A DNA stretch of 20,123 nucleotides, taken from positions 1-20,123 of IMG/VR virus record IMGVR_UViG_3300035162_002531; one strand, given 5' to 3'. The translations under genes and the position numbers were made by a program. The DNA comes from a virus. Under the pieces are notes generated by a model, which was given only the letters and a program-made list of their open reading frames with translations, was not told the origin of the DNA and did no database searches. This document shows positions 7,022 to 14,640 of the stretch, piece after piece. The stretch's first letter is position 1. Each line of letters begins with the position of its first letter.

Positions 7022-7314
7022 CAGTAGAGATTTTCTTCTTGTTCAGTTTCAATTATAACATCAGAAGTTGGATATGCAACACAAGTAAGCACAAATCCTT
7101 CTTCCATTTGATCATCATCCAAGAATGATTGATCACTTTGATCTACCGTGCCAGAAACAATCTTACCTGCACAGGATGAACATGCACCAGCACGGCAAGA
7201 GTAGTTCATATCAATACCACCCTCCTCGGCAGCATCAAGAAGATATTGATCATCTTGACATGTGACAGTTGTTTCTGCACCATCAGAAGTACGGAAAGTA
7301 ACGTTAAAGTCCAT
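7021..7314 (-). CDS. petF: Plant-type [2Fe-2S] ferredoxin
   Basis: A 97-residue ferredoxin that would carry electrons from photosystem I to reductases in the host cytosol. The iron-sulphur ligands are Cys40, Cys45, Cys48 and Cys78, the exact CX4CX2CX29C spacing of the plant/cyanobacterial family, in the context [14 protein letters not shown]. Length and the acidic C-terminus (TEQEENLY) are typical. The start overlaps the stop of the upstream membrane peptide (TAATG), and the stop overlaps the next start (TGATG). A strong promoter at 7378-7406 and one at 7657-7685 could both drive it. Cyanophage ferredoxins are known auxiliary metabolic genes. Confidence 0.96.
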   Translation of the reverse strand: MDFNVTFRTSDGAETTVTCQDDQYLLDAAEEGGIDMNYSCRAGACSSCAGKIVSGTVDQSDQSFLDDDQMEEGFVLTCVAYPTSDVIIETEQEENLY

Positions 7315-7400
7315 TAGTAAGTTTCAGATAAATTTTGTACGGAGTATGCCAACAATACAAGGAAGGCAATACTAGTTATTGTAAACAAGATTGAATGCAT
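7314..7400 (-). CDS. 28-residue single-span membrane peptide coupled to ferredoxin
   Basis: A small ORF encoding [20 protein letters not shown] plus eight more residues, a single hydrophobic helix with a polar C-terminus. Its TAA overlaps the petF ATG (TAATG), the coupling style used throughout this phage, which supports a real gene. It resembles small photosystem or cytochrome b6f subunits in size and topology but matches none that I can name. A sigma70 promoter overlaps its first codons, so only the transcript from the hli promoter could carry the whole ORF. Confidence 0.6.
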   Translation of the reverse strand: MHSILFTITSIAFLVLLAYSVQNLSETY

Positions 7401-7406
7401 TGTCAA
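7378..7406 (-). promoter_or_regulatory. sigma70-type promoter inside the 28-residue ORF, for petF
   Basis: Perfect TTGACA (7401-7406), 17 bases, TACAAT (7378-7383; 5/6). The -35 abuts the ATG of the peptide ORF and the -10 lies inside it, so the predicted start near 7371 gives a petF-first transcript. Confidence 0.65.
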
Positions 7407-7410
7407 GTAC

Positions 7411-7629
7411 TCAGAAACCTAAAAGTCCGAAAAAGAACACACTACCAGTCGTAGCATAAGAAACCAGTGCAAAAGCAAATCCAATCATTGCTGTGCGACC
7501 ATTGAGTTTCTCTGCACGTTCTGCATGTGTCTCAAGACCATATACCTCAGTATAAGAGGGATCAACATACATACGGGGTTCAGTAGCCCACATGTTTGTG
7601 CGTCCACCATCTTCGGTTGTTACAGTCAT
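7411..7629 (-). CDS. hli: High-light-inducible protein (72 residues)
   Basis: An Hli photoprotective protein starting MTVTTEDGGRTNMWATEP. The soluble N-terminal region (about 1-36) precedes one transmembrane helix with the full pigment-binding motif ExxNxR (Glu40, Asn43, Arg45 in ERAEKLNGRTAMIG), ending FFFGLLGF. A longer start at 7648-7650 (MFLNKTQ plus this) is possible, but the promoter's predicted start site falls at about 7650, so that ATG would be leaderless; the ATG at 7627-7629 is preferred. It leads the photosynthesis-accessory operon. Assignment is very secure; the start is less so. Confidence 0.93.
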   Translation of the reverse strand: MTVTTEDGGRTNMWATEPRMYVDPSYTEVYGLETHAERAEKLNGRTAMIGFAFALVSYATTGSVFFFGLLGF

Positions 7630-7656
7630 TTGAGTTTTGTTAAGAAACATTACAGT

Positions 7657-7685
7657 ATTATATAGGAAACCTAAAGTCTTGTCAA
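7657..7685 (-). promoter_or_regulatory. Perfect-consensus sigma70 promoter of the hli-petF operon
   Basis: TTGACA (7680-7685), exactly 17 bases, TATAAT (7657-7662): both boxes are perfect matches. It sits directly after the stop of the glycan operon and before hli, so host polymerase with its housekeeping sigma factor can start here without phage factors. Confidence 0.85.
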
Positions 7686-7708
7686 GGGGCAGTCAGTATA
7701 AATGCTTA

Positions 7709-8500
7709 CTATTTGCCCTCAAATCCAGGAGGTAGACGATTGAAGTATGGATCATATTCAAAAATAGTATTCCAATCTTCAATCTGATTTGCCTGTGTTT
7801 TCCAAAAATTCCAAAGACCTTCATAACTTGACTTATGAAAAACATCAATGTGTTCTTTATGAATTGAAGAACCAAGTTCAAGTTTGTATAAGAATAAAGG
7901 AATGGAAAAAGTGTTTCCAGAATTATAAATCAGATCATCGGCAACTGCTCTTGGTTTGACTCCATTATCAATCTTATACTTATCTCCTCTTACATGAAGG
8001 TCAATTAGTTTTTGTGCATGACGACGTGTAATTAAATAACATGCCGTTGAGAAATCATTCACAAATCTCTTATGCATTTTTAAATGAACTGATGCAGGAT
8101 TAATGACGGCAAGTTGAATTACATCATAGTCATAAGGAACTTTTGCATAAAAATTCTTCCATTCAAAAGGCCAATACGATGCAGTAGAGATATCACAATC
8201 ATCTTCCATCATTAAAGCACATGGAGCATCTGTTTTAAGAAACTCCACCATTGCTCTCAGGTGTGAAGTAGTGCATCCTACTTCACCAGAAGACATACTA
8301 TCAGGGTATCTTCCTTTAAGGATGTCTCCAAGGTCTCTACCGTCCCTACCATCGTATGCAGAGATACGAGTATAATTCTCAATCTCCCAACACTTAAATT
8401 GCTCTTCCATATATTCTTTTCTTTCTGGTTGCTCATCCAGATTTAGATAGTAGATATGAGGAAGACCTTTAAGTTTATAGATCGCCTTATTCTTATCCAT
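7709..8500 (-). CDS. Glycosyltransferase family 25 protein
   Basis: A 263-residue enzyme of the GT25 (LPS-type glycosyltransferase) family. Visible family blocks are HIYYLNLDEQPERK (about 15-28), SGEVGCTTSHLRAM (71-84), the catalytic acidic motif MMEDDCDIS (97-105) and a later ADDLIYN block. GT25 members transfer sugars, often galactose, onto LPS cores or other acceptors. The ATG at 8498-8500 overlaps the upstream stop (TAATG); an in-frame TTG at 8513-8515 is less likely. It is the last gene of the glycan operon, and the next unit starts from its own promoter. Donor and acceptor are not deducible here. Confidence 0.88.
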   Translation of the reverse strand: MDKNKAIYKLKGLPHIYYLNLDEQPERKEYMEEQFKCWEIENYTRISAYDGRDGRDLGDILKGRYPDSMSSGEVGCTTSHLRAMVEFLKTDAPCALMMEDDCDISTASYWPFEWKNFYAKVPYDYDVIQLAVINPASVHLKMHKRFVNDFSTACYLITRRHAQKLIDLHVRGDKYKIDNGVKPRAVADDLIYNSGNTFSIPLFLYKLELGSSIHKEHIDVFHKSSYEGLWNFWKTQANQIEDWNTIFEYDPYFNRLPPGFEGK

Positions 8501-9357
8501 TAAATTACTTTCCAATTCTCACAATATAAATCTTTTGTATCTTTGTCAGCATAGTCAGAACCAAACCACATACTTGGTGCAACTACTTTACCTCTACTAT
8601 TCTGCAACCAGGCACCCCACCAAGAAAGAGAAGAGTTAGCAATGATAGCACCAGAACACAGACTCATCAGGCAAAGGTCAACATATGGAGTGTAAGAACC
8701 ATCTGAATACTTTTCTTCAGGTTCAGAGATAAGAAATCTATCACCAGAGAAAAACTCTTGTTCCTTCACCCATTCTGGAGAGTCTGAACATACAATAACA
8801 GGTTGGTCTTCGGGAAAATGCTTCAGTGCTTTCTCATAATACTCTACTGGTTGCGGAGGATGTTGAGAGGAGCATTGTGTATATGACCACTTAAATCCTC
8901 TTGAGTCAACTAAATTTGGGTCACCTCTCCTCACATGGAGAAACAGTGGAATCTCATCAAGAGACTCAATCATTCCCTTACATGGATTGAGTATTTCATC
9001 ATGGAAGGTATAATCATCACGAATTTGATTCTCGATATGTTTAAAGTACTTTTCAGTTTGAAAAAATCCATGCATAGAAACATCATTAGGACATAGAGAA
9101 AATAATTCATCATCAAAATGAAATTGCTTTTCCACAACTACCGGAGCATATCCTCTATCAAGAATATATTGATTTGTAGATTTTACACTACCCATAACAA
9201 AACAATTTCCAAGACTGTAGTTATCAACTCTTGGGGTGGAGAAGGGGGGAATACACCAATCATATCCTTTTGCTGCAGAGATTCCTCTCAGAGCAGAATA
9301 CTGAAACATCTGGTTTCCCAATCTCCCCAAATTACCAAGATCATTAAACGATAACAT
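8500..9357 (-). CDS. GT11-family (alpha-1,2-fucosyltransferase-like) glycosyltransferase, copy A
   Basis: A 285-residue GT11 enzyme. The three family signatures are intact: GRLGNQMFQY (11-20), HVRRGD (141-146) and NSSLSWWGAWL (241-251). Length matches bacterial FutC/WbsJ-type enzymes, which use GDP-L-fucose. No membrane span, so it probably acts at the cytoplasmic face. It overlaps the upstream gene by 14 bases and the downstream one by TAATG. It is a paralogue of the gene at 10156-11004, with shared stretches such as QTEKYFKHIE. With a GDP-mannose 3,5-epimerase in the operon, GDP-L-galactose is an alternative donor (inference). Confidence 0.92.
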   Translation of the reverse strand: MLSFNDLGNLGRLGNQMFQYSALRGISAAKGYDWCIPPFSTPRVDNYSLGNCFVMGSVKSTNQYILDRGYAPVVVEKQFHFDDELFSLCPNDVSMHGFFQTEKYFKHIENQIRDDYTFHDEILNPCKGMIESLDEIPLFLHVRRGDPNLVDSRGFKWSYTQCSSQHPPQPVEYYEKALKHFPEDQPVIVCSDSPEWVKEQEFFSGDRFLISEPEEKYSDGSYTPYVDLCLMSLCSGAIIANSSLSWWGAWLQNSRGKVVAPSMWFGSDYADKDTKDLYCENWKVI

Positions 9358-10159
9358 CTTTCATCCTCTCCTTTAAGTAGTCCTGTTGATTCATATAATT
9401 TATTATATCACTTTTATTTTGTTTCCTCAACCACTGCCATAAATTATGATTATCCATAAATTTTGGATTGTTGTAATGTGAATTGTGCGTTCTACTATGC
9501 TCCAAATGATATACCCAATCACTAATTCTCCCAACACGAAAACCTAATATATTATATCTAAAGTAAAACTCACAATCTTCTGCTCCCCAGGAAAGAAAAT
9601 TCTCGTTCCATAGACCACCTTTTAAGACTGCATCTTTACTATAAAATTGTGTCCATCCAATTGTAGATGATTGTGAATTACATCTCGGATGAATCACATT
9701 CATATCGAATCCACTTACTAAAAACTCCCGAAAGACTTCTATAGGATAATCAACCTGATGTTGCCATATGCCACATCCATAAGGGTAGATAACATCAAGT
9801 TGATTACTTTTAATTAATTTATAAGAATTCTGATGACTTGATATTGGAAGTATGACATCTACGTCATGACTACAAATTACACTCGTTTCAGAAAGCATAA
9901 TCAAATCATTCAATATTCTTGTTTTATGAAATAAAGTATCTACACTTTTCTCAAAAACATATTTTAAATTATCAGTATTACAAAATTTACTAATTTCAGG
10001 AAAGGCTTTAAACTTGAATCTTTCTCTATCACTAACTTCTTTAACAATCACCTTTGCTTCCGGAAAGTTCCTAAGAAGATAAGAAACTGAAGTAATAATA
10101 TTTTTAAGTCGATCTTCCGACTCAATTCGTGCAGGAATAATATAAGTTAAATCATTCAT
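9344..10159 (-). CDS. GT-A fold glycosyltransferase (GT2/GT7-like)
   Basis: A 271-residue enzyme. The N-terminus LTYIIPARIESEDRL is a GT-A start as in GT2 and GT7 proteins. A metal-binding DVD lies at 99-101 (SHDVDVILP), and WGAEDCEF at 191-198 is the acceptor and catalytic block of beta-1,4-galactosyltransferase-like C-terminal domains; His218 and His221 (HLEH) follow at the usual distance. It therefore probably transfers galactose, N-acetylgalactosamine or a similar sugar from a UDP donor using Mn2+. The ATG overlaps the upstream stop by ATGA. Specificity is unknown. Confidence 0.82.
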   Translation of the reverse strand: MNDLTYIIPARIESEDRLKNIITSVSYLLRNFPEAKVIVKEVSDRERFKFKAFPEISKFCNTDNLKYVFEKSVDTLFHKTRILNDLIMLSETSVICSHDVDVILPISSHQNSYKLIKSNQLDVIYPYGCGIWQHQVDYPIEVFREFLVSGFDMNVIHPRCNSQSSTIGWTQFYSKDAVLKGGLWNENFLSWGAEDCEFYFRYNILGFRVGRISDWVYHLEHSRTHNSHYNNPKFMDNHNLWQWLRKQNKSDIINYMNQQDYLKERMKDVIV

Positions 10160-11004
10160 AATTTATTCCAACCTTTTGGAATAAGATCATTCATATTAAA
10201 ATGAGAATATGCAGGACCAAACCAATTCTTAGGAGCGACAACTACACTATCTTTATTATTCATCAACCATGCTCCCCACCAACTAAAAGAACTATTTGCA
10301 ATAATAGCATCAGTACAAAGGGTCATCAAACATAAATCAGAAAAATGAGTTCTAACACCATTATCAAATTCTTCATAAGATTCAGACAACATAAATCTAT
10401 CATCTTCAAAATATTCTTGCTCTTGGCACCATTCAATATAATCAGAAAAAACTAAGATGGGAATATCTTTGGGAAGTTTACTTACTGCTTTTTTATAATA
10501 CTCAATTGTGCATGGTGGATGATATTGTTGTAAATTTGTATAAGCATCTCTTAATTTTGGATGACCTCTTCTCACATGGAGAAAAGCTACCCTTTCACTA
10601 TCAATAGAATCAATAAACTTTTGACATGGTTCAAGTATACTATCATGGAAAGTAAAATCTTCTCTTATACTATCTTCAATATGCTTGAAATATTTTTCAG
10701 TCTGCAAACACCCATTCAGATTTATATGATCTGGACAATTTTCAAATAAATGTTTGTCGAATCCAAATCCAGATTCAGAAATGTTTTGTGCTCTGATATG
10801 TCCTTGATTTTTTACATTGATTAATTTAAAAGTTTCCCATAGCATATAATTACAATCATTACCATCAGGAGCAATACTAGAAGATCCTTGTGGTGGAATT
10901 ATCCATTCATATCCATGTTTTGCCGCAATTCCTCTTAGAGTAGCATATTGGAACATCTGATTTCCAATTCTTCCTGCTCTACCCAAATCATTAAAACCAA
11001 TCAT
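10156..11004 (-). CDS. GT11-family glycosyltransferase, copy B, with altered HxRRGD motif
   Basis: A 282-residue GT11 paralogue of the enzyme at 8500-9357. GRIGNQMFQY (11-20) and NSSFSWWGAWL (237-247) are intact, but the donor-binding motif reads HVRRGH (143-148): the acidic residue is His148, encoded by CAT. The rest of the protein is full length and undisrupted, so this is substitution rather than decay. It could change donor or acceptor preference or lower activity. It overlaps the upstream methyltransferase and downstream GT-A gene by ATGA at both ends. Family assignment is secure; activity is open. Confidence 0.9.
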   Translation of the reverse strand: MIGFNDLGRAGRIGNQMFQYATLRGIAAKHGYEWIIPPQGSSSIAPDGNDCNYMLWETFKLINVKNQGHIRAQNISESGFGFDKHLFENCPDHINLNGCLQTEKYFKHIEDSIREDFTFHDSILEPCQKFIDSIDSERVAFLHVRRGHPKLRDAYTNLQQYHPPCTIEYYKKAVSKLPKDIPILVFSDYIEWCQEQEYFEDDRFMLSESYEEFDNGVRTHFSDLCLMTLCTDAIIANSSFSWWGAWLMNNKDSVVVAPKNWFGPAYSHFNMNDLIPKGWNKL

Positions 11005-11588
11005 TTTGTGTGATACCTATTACTATACTTTTTTCTTAAAATCGTAAGACCATTATTCCAGGGAAGAGTTGACCATTCCCAAAACTGAGGGTTTAACTCT
11101 GCTACAGCACGATATGGTCCCCCATCTGCCCACTGACCATCTTTTAATGTTAAATCTGTATGATAAAATGGATCCGTGTTTCCATACATTAAGTCGTGTA
11201 ATAGAATTATACTACTGGGACCAACATATTGATCCAAGAATTGAAGTTGTTGTTTTACATGAGAATAAGAATGCCAATCGTCAACGAAGACAACATCCAT
11301 TTTTATATCTGATTTCCAGTTTTTTAAAAATGACAAACTATCTTCTTGACAAAAAGTATAACTTGCATCATTCGATTTAAATTCTGTTGGTTGATTAATA
11401 TCTACTGACCATAGATGCCCATCATTCAATTTTGCAGCTTCATAAAGAGGTTTTGTCGTATGTCCTTCCCTAACCCCAAGTTCAATATAAACACTTCCTT
11501 TTGATGCTAGTGCAAGTGCAAATAATGAAATTAGATGCCTGTCAGAATCAAGATCACCATATAAGCATTTTTGAATTAAATTTTCCAT
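11001..11588 (-). CDS. Class I SAM-dependent methyltransferase (Methyltransf_24-like)
   Basis: A 195-residue Rossmann-type methyltransferase. Motif I is VYIELGVREGHTT (33-45), the acidic end of strand 2 is SVDI (61-64), FVDDWHSYSHV (101-111) is the post-II block of the Methyltransf_24/cephalosporin-hydroxylase-like group, and ILLHDL (128-133) follows. Its place among glycosyltransferases suggests O-methylation of a sugar. The start overlaps an 18-residue ORF by TAATG and the stop overlaps the next gene by ATGA. Confidence 0.82.
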   Translation of the reverse strand: MENLIQKCLYGDLDSDRHLISLFALALASKGSVYIELGVREGHTTKPLYEAAKLNDGHLWSVDINQPTEFKSNDASYTFCQEDSLSFLKNWKSDIKMDVVFVDDWHSYSHVKQQLQFLDQYVGPSSIILLHDLMYGNTDPFYHTDLTLKDGQWADGGPYRAVAELNPQFWEWSTLPWNNGLTILRKKYSNRYHTK

Positions 11589-11644
11589 TAGTCTTTTTCC
11601 TTAGCTAGAATAACAGTATTTTCGTAATCTTTATAAGTGCTCAT
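11588..11644 (-). CDS. 18-residue mini-ORF linking two operon genes
   Basis: MSTYKDYENTVILAKEKD fills the gap between the GT10-like gene and the methyltransferase. Its ATG overlaps the upstream stop (ATGA) and its TAA overlaps the downstream start (TAATG). It may be a peptide, a translation bridge carrying ribosomes across the gap, or a remnant of a larger gene. It is too short to judge by composition. Confidence 0.35.
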   Translation of the reverse strand: MSTYKDYENTVILAKEKD

Positions 11645-12444
11645 TTCCAATAAGTTTCGTATAGGTAATCTTCTGCAACTGGCAGATTATTGGCACGTTC
11701 AAAGTTATCTTTAACCGCATCCAATTTGGAATGATAGATATCTTCATTCAATTTAGAAATGTCAAAGTCATCATCTAGGAATATAATTCCATCTTCGTTG
11801 AAGTATTCTGTGACTCCTCTACAACCGTAGAAGACAGGAATCGTTCCTGTGGAGAAACAGTCTGTAAGTTTCTCCGTAAAGTATGTATCATAGACGGCAT
11901 TCTCTACTGCCACAGAAAACATATAGTCTCTAATACCTTCTTCTTTACGAGGAAGATCATTAAATCCTCTACCATAAAGATCAACTTGATCTCTAAATTT
12001 GTTTACAAATTCCAGTCTTTTACGATGTCCAGGAACCATTGATTTGTTTGAAGAGATCATAGAGACCAATTTTGTCTTTTCATAGATCTGACGTTCTTCA
12101 ATCCAGGGTGCGGCATTACTTAATGCGTAGAGAAACTTTGGATACTTTTTACATAATTCTTTATCACAACTAAAAATACCGTCCACCCTGGAAGCAACAA
12201 AGTCGTAATTTGTAAGAATCCAATCATAAACACCTTGGATAATTTGTTTAGATTCGAGTAACCAGATGTACTTAGGAGTTGATGAAACGTCTTGAAGTAC
12301 ATCCAATGACTTTTGATTCACATACAGACTTACTGAACCAGAACCATCATACACCCACTCAGTACATGTAGACGTGTTTTTATCTGAAGTCGATGGCAAC
12401 AAAGAATCATTGCAGATCAAGTTAATTTTAAATTTATTCATCAT
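11641..12444 (-). CDS. GT10-family (alpha-1,3-fucosyltransferase-like) glycosyltransferase
   Basis: A 267-residue protein whose C-terminal half carries the GT10 donor-binding signature: KLVSMISSNKS (about 125-135), GHRKRLEFV, VDLYGRGF and the conserved FSVAVENAVYDTYFTEK (176-192) followed by GTIPVFYG (200-207). This is the alpha-1,3/4-fucosyltransferase motif binding GDP-fucose. The N-terminal acceptor domain (1-120) is diverged, and no membrane anchor is present. The start is the ATG at 12442-12444 or the next codon; both lie inside the end of the upstream 29-residue ORF. Donor GDP-L-fucose or GDP-L-galactose is inferred. Confidence 0.87.
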   Translation of the reverse strand: MMNKFKINLICNDSLLPSTSDKNTSTCTEWVYDGSGSVSLYVNQKSLDVLQDVSSTPKYIWLLESKQIIQGVYDWILTNYDFVASRVDGIFSCDKELCKKYPKFLYALSNAAPWIEERQIYEKTKLVSMISSNKSMVPGHRKRLEFVNKFRDQVDLYGRGFNDLPRKEEGIRDYMFSVAVENAVYDTYFTEKLTDCFSTGTIPVFYGCRGVTEYFNEDGIIFLDDDFDISKLNEDIYHSKLDAVKDNFERANNLPVAEDYLYETYWK

Positions 12445-12523
12445 CAAGACACTTCAAAAACTCAGTTTTAGTGATCCATTCATTTTTAGACATATTGTCA
12501 ATTTCTATAAATTTATCACTCAT
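12434..12523 (-). CDS. 29-residue mini-ORF upstream of the GT10-like gene
   Basis: A small acidic ORF starting MSDKFIEIDNMSKNEWITKT and ending CLDDE. Its start lies eight bases inside the upstream SDR gene and its end overlaps the GT10 start (ATGATGAATAA). Without it there would be a gap of about 70 bases in an otherwise gapless operon. Possibly a real peptide or a coupling device; no family recognised. Confidence 0.45.
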   Translation of the reverse strand: MSDKFIEIDNMSKNEWITKTEFLKCLDDE

Positions 12524-13370
12524 ACCCATATTCCTTTTTCATTTCATTAAAGACTTTTGCAATCCCTCTATCTATATTAGTTCTAGGTATCCACCAACCA
12601 GTAATATAAGTATCTGCTTCGTTTCGTTTATCCATCTGAACACTATCTTTTGCAAGACCAGGTTTAATATTAACTGTTTTACCAATCAAATTAAATTGTC
12701 CTTGGATAATTTGAGCAACATCTTTAATCAAAGTAGAACTAAAAGACGTAATATGAAGAGGATCTTCTGATTTAAAATCGGTAAAGTTTTCCATCACCGT
12801 CTCCAGTGCTTCACAGCAGTCCTCAGCATATAAGAACTGACGTTCTTCAGTACCATCCGTCATCATTTCAAAATCACCATCTTCAAATCCTTTACGGATA
12901 AAGTCGGTGATGACATGTGCTTTCTCCATATCATTCTCGATACCATACACGTTCCAGAACTTCACTGTAAGTCCTTTGAGTGCAGTAGTATGGAGTTCCC
13001 CTACACGCTTCATTACACCGTAAGGAGAGTAAGACATATTACTCATCTGTGAAGAAGCAAATATAAATCTCTTCCGATACTTCTCAAGTAAGGCAAACGT
13101 ATTTGCCATCATGCGAGTATTGTTATTAATAAACTGAAAAGTATGTTGATACTTCTTCAGGTAGTGCGAACCACCGACATCAAACGCAAGGAAGAATACA
13201 AAGTCTGCATTCTTGATAATACTCTCAATATAGATGTTAGGTGTTACCCTCAGATCATTCTGAATACCATCAACAATATCAACACCGATTACATCGTGAC
13301 CCTTTTCTTTCAGGTACTCTTTTAGATAAGCACCGATCTGTCCAGCAGATCCTAAAATAGCAATGTTCAT
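12516..13370 (-). CDS. NAD(P)-dependent sugar epimerase/dehydratase (extended SDR)
   Basis: A 284-residue extended short-chain dehydrogenase/reductase acting on a nucleotide sugar. The N-terminal dinucleotide motif is GSAGQIG (7-13) with Asp31 at the end of strand 2, which favours NAD(H). The catalytic residues are Ser106/Ser107 in FASSQMS and Tyr117-x-x-x-Lys121 (YGVMK), followed by FWNVYG (138-143). The C-terminal segment has the usual ADTYITGWWIPRTNIDRGI substrate-binding pattern. It may be an epimerase, reductase or dehydratase; GDP-fucose synthase is possible from context but its signature is not evident. The start overlaps the upstream stop (TAATG). Confidence 0.88.
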   Translation of the reverse strand: MNIAILGSAGQIGAYLKEYLKEKGHDVIGVDIVDGIQNDLRVTPNIYIESIIKNADFVFFLAFDVGGSHYLKKYQHTFQFINNNTRMMANTFALLEKYRKRFIFASSQMSNMSYSPYGVMKRVGELHTTALKGLTVKFWNVYGIENDMEKAHVITDFIRKGFEDGDFEMMTDGTEERQFLYAEDCCEALETVMENFTDFKSEDPLHITSFSSTLIKDVAQIIQGQFNLIGKTVNIKPGLAKDSVQMDKRNEADTYITGWWIPRTNIDRGIAKVFNEMKKEYGYE

Positions 13371-13942
13371 TAGATATCAAGAAGAATTTGATGTTTTTCG
13401 CCAAAGTTGACAAGACCAGTACCACTCATATGAGCAATCTCAGTCACATCAAACTTCTCTTCAGGTATTTCATCCCACATAAGTTGAATATCAGGCCAAG
13501 CAGGTCCAATGTCATCATGAAGAAGTAGACCTTTCCACCCCTTATCACGTAACCAATCCATCATAACACGTTCTTGAAAACCATCATGGGGATCAACATC
13601 GATCATGACAATAGAAACATTTTCCCAATCAATCTTTTCATCTTGCATGAAGTCACCAATATTCCAGGTAATATTTTCCTTTTTAATTGATCTTGCACCC
13701 TTTTCTACTAAATCGTAACTACGAACTTTATTAGTAGGATTATAAGAAAGTGCAAGTGCAGAACCACCAGTTCTAGTACCAATATCTAAAATGATACTAT
13801 TATTAAAAAAGGTAGAAAGATATGCGTAGAGTCTATACTCACTCTGTCCAGCTGGCAACCAGTCATTCTGATTGAGAGAAAGTTCTCTCAAATGGTTATG
13901 ATCAAGTTCAAAAACTTGGTCTTTTTTAATTTCAATTTTCAT
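13370..13942 (-). CDS. Class I SAM-dependent methyltransferase
   Basis: A 190-residue methyltransferase from the ATG at 13940-13942, chosen because GAGG sits seven bases upstream; an upstream ATG at 13966 would overlap the previous gene. Motif I is ILDIGTRTGGSA (50-61), YDLVE (76-80) ends strand 2, MIDVDPHDG (113-121) and LLLHDDIG (139-146) follow. The layout is similar to the methyltransferase at 11001-11588, suggesting the same superfamily branch. Probably methylates a sugar of the glycan made by this operon; acceptor unknown. Confidence 0.8.
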   Translation of the reverse strand: MKIEIKKDQVFELDHNHLRELSLNQNDWLPAGQSEYRLYAYLSTFFNNSIILDIGTRTGGSALALSYNPTNKVRSYDLVEKGARSIKKENITWNIGDFMQDEKIDWENVSIVMIDVDPHDGFQERVMMDWLRDKGWKGLLLHDDIGPAWPDIQLMWDEIPEEKFDVTEIAHMSGTGLVNFGEKHQILLDI

Positions 13943-13944
13943 TT

Positions 13945-14637
13945 TTAAACCTCTTCCACGATCCATACAGTTTGAAGATGAGGATCACCTTGACCACCTT
14001 CATAAATTTTTGTCATTTTTAGTCCGTATTCATCTGATACTTCTTTATGAGCTCTAGACTCACCATGTTCAAAGTTCTTGTGAGGAGTTCCACCCCAATC
14101 ATCATAACCAACTAAAGTACCCTTAGTAATTAGGTCATTTTTAGCAAGATAATCAAAAGCATATTTTGTTGGGGAGTAGATATCTAAATCAAAGTCAACA
14201 TAAAATGCTTTAGTAAAAGTGGCAACAGTTTGCATAGTTTCTTCTACAAGTCCAGGAACAACCAAAACATCTGTAGAATATCCTTTATTAATGTAGATTT
14301 CTTGGACCTGCGATTGAATAGCAGTAGCAACTTCTTGTGGACTATTTAAATTCAATCTTTTAACTGAATTAAATGCATCAGGCATTTTTTCAGGATCCCA
14401 AGCATCTTGAAAGATTGGTTCTGCATTTTCTTTGGGCATTCCAGTGAAAACATCAAATCCATAAAATGATTTGATGAGAAATTCCAAAGTACAGAACATA
14501 TTTGATAGTTCTCTCATAGAATCTCCATCAAGAACTCCGAATTGGTACATACTCATCCCAGAAAGTTCTTCTTCTGAAAAAGTATTATACTTTTTAAACA
14601 GATAAGGAAGAACTCCACCACGCCAACTTCTATACAT
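13945..14637 (-). CDS. TylF/MycF-like O-methyltransferase
   Basis: A 230-residue protein with the hallmarks of the macrocin O-methyltransferase (TylF) family: FYGFDVFTGMP (58-68), the metal-binding acidic block FYVDFDLDIYSPTKYAF (145-161) and GYDDWGG (177-183), plus GESRAHKEV near the C-terminus. Family members methylate sugar hydroxyls using SAM and Mg2+. The usual motif I is less clear than in the other two methyltransferases of the operon. It follows the GDP-mannose epimerase after three bases and precedes the next methyltransferase by two bases. Confidence 0.84.
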   Translation of the reverse strand: MYRSWRGGVLPYLFKKYNTFSEEELSGMSMYQFGVLDGDSMRELSNMFCTLEFLIKSFYGFDVFTGMPKENAEPIFQDAWDPEKMPDAFNSVKRLNLNSPQEVATAIQSQVQEIYINKGYSTDVLVVPGLVEETMQTVATFTKAFYVDFDLDIYSPTKYAFDYLAKNDLITKGTLVGYDDWGGTPHKNFEHGESRAHKEVSDEYGLKMTKIYEGGQGDPHLQTVWIVEEV

Positions 14638-14640
14638 TTT

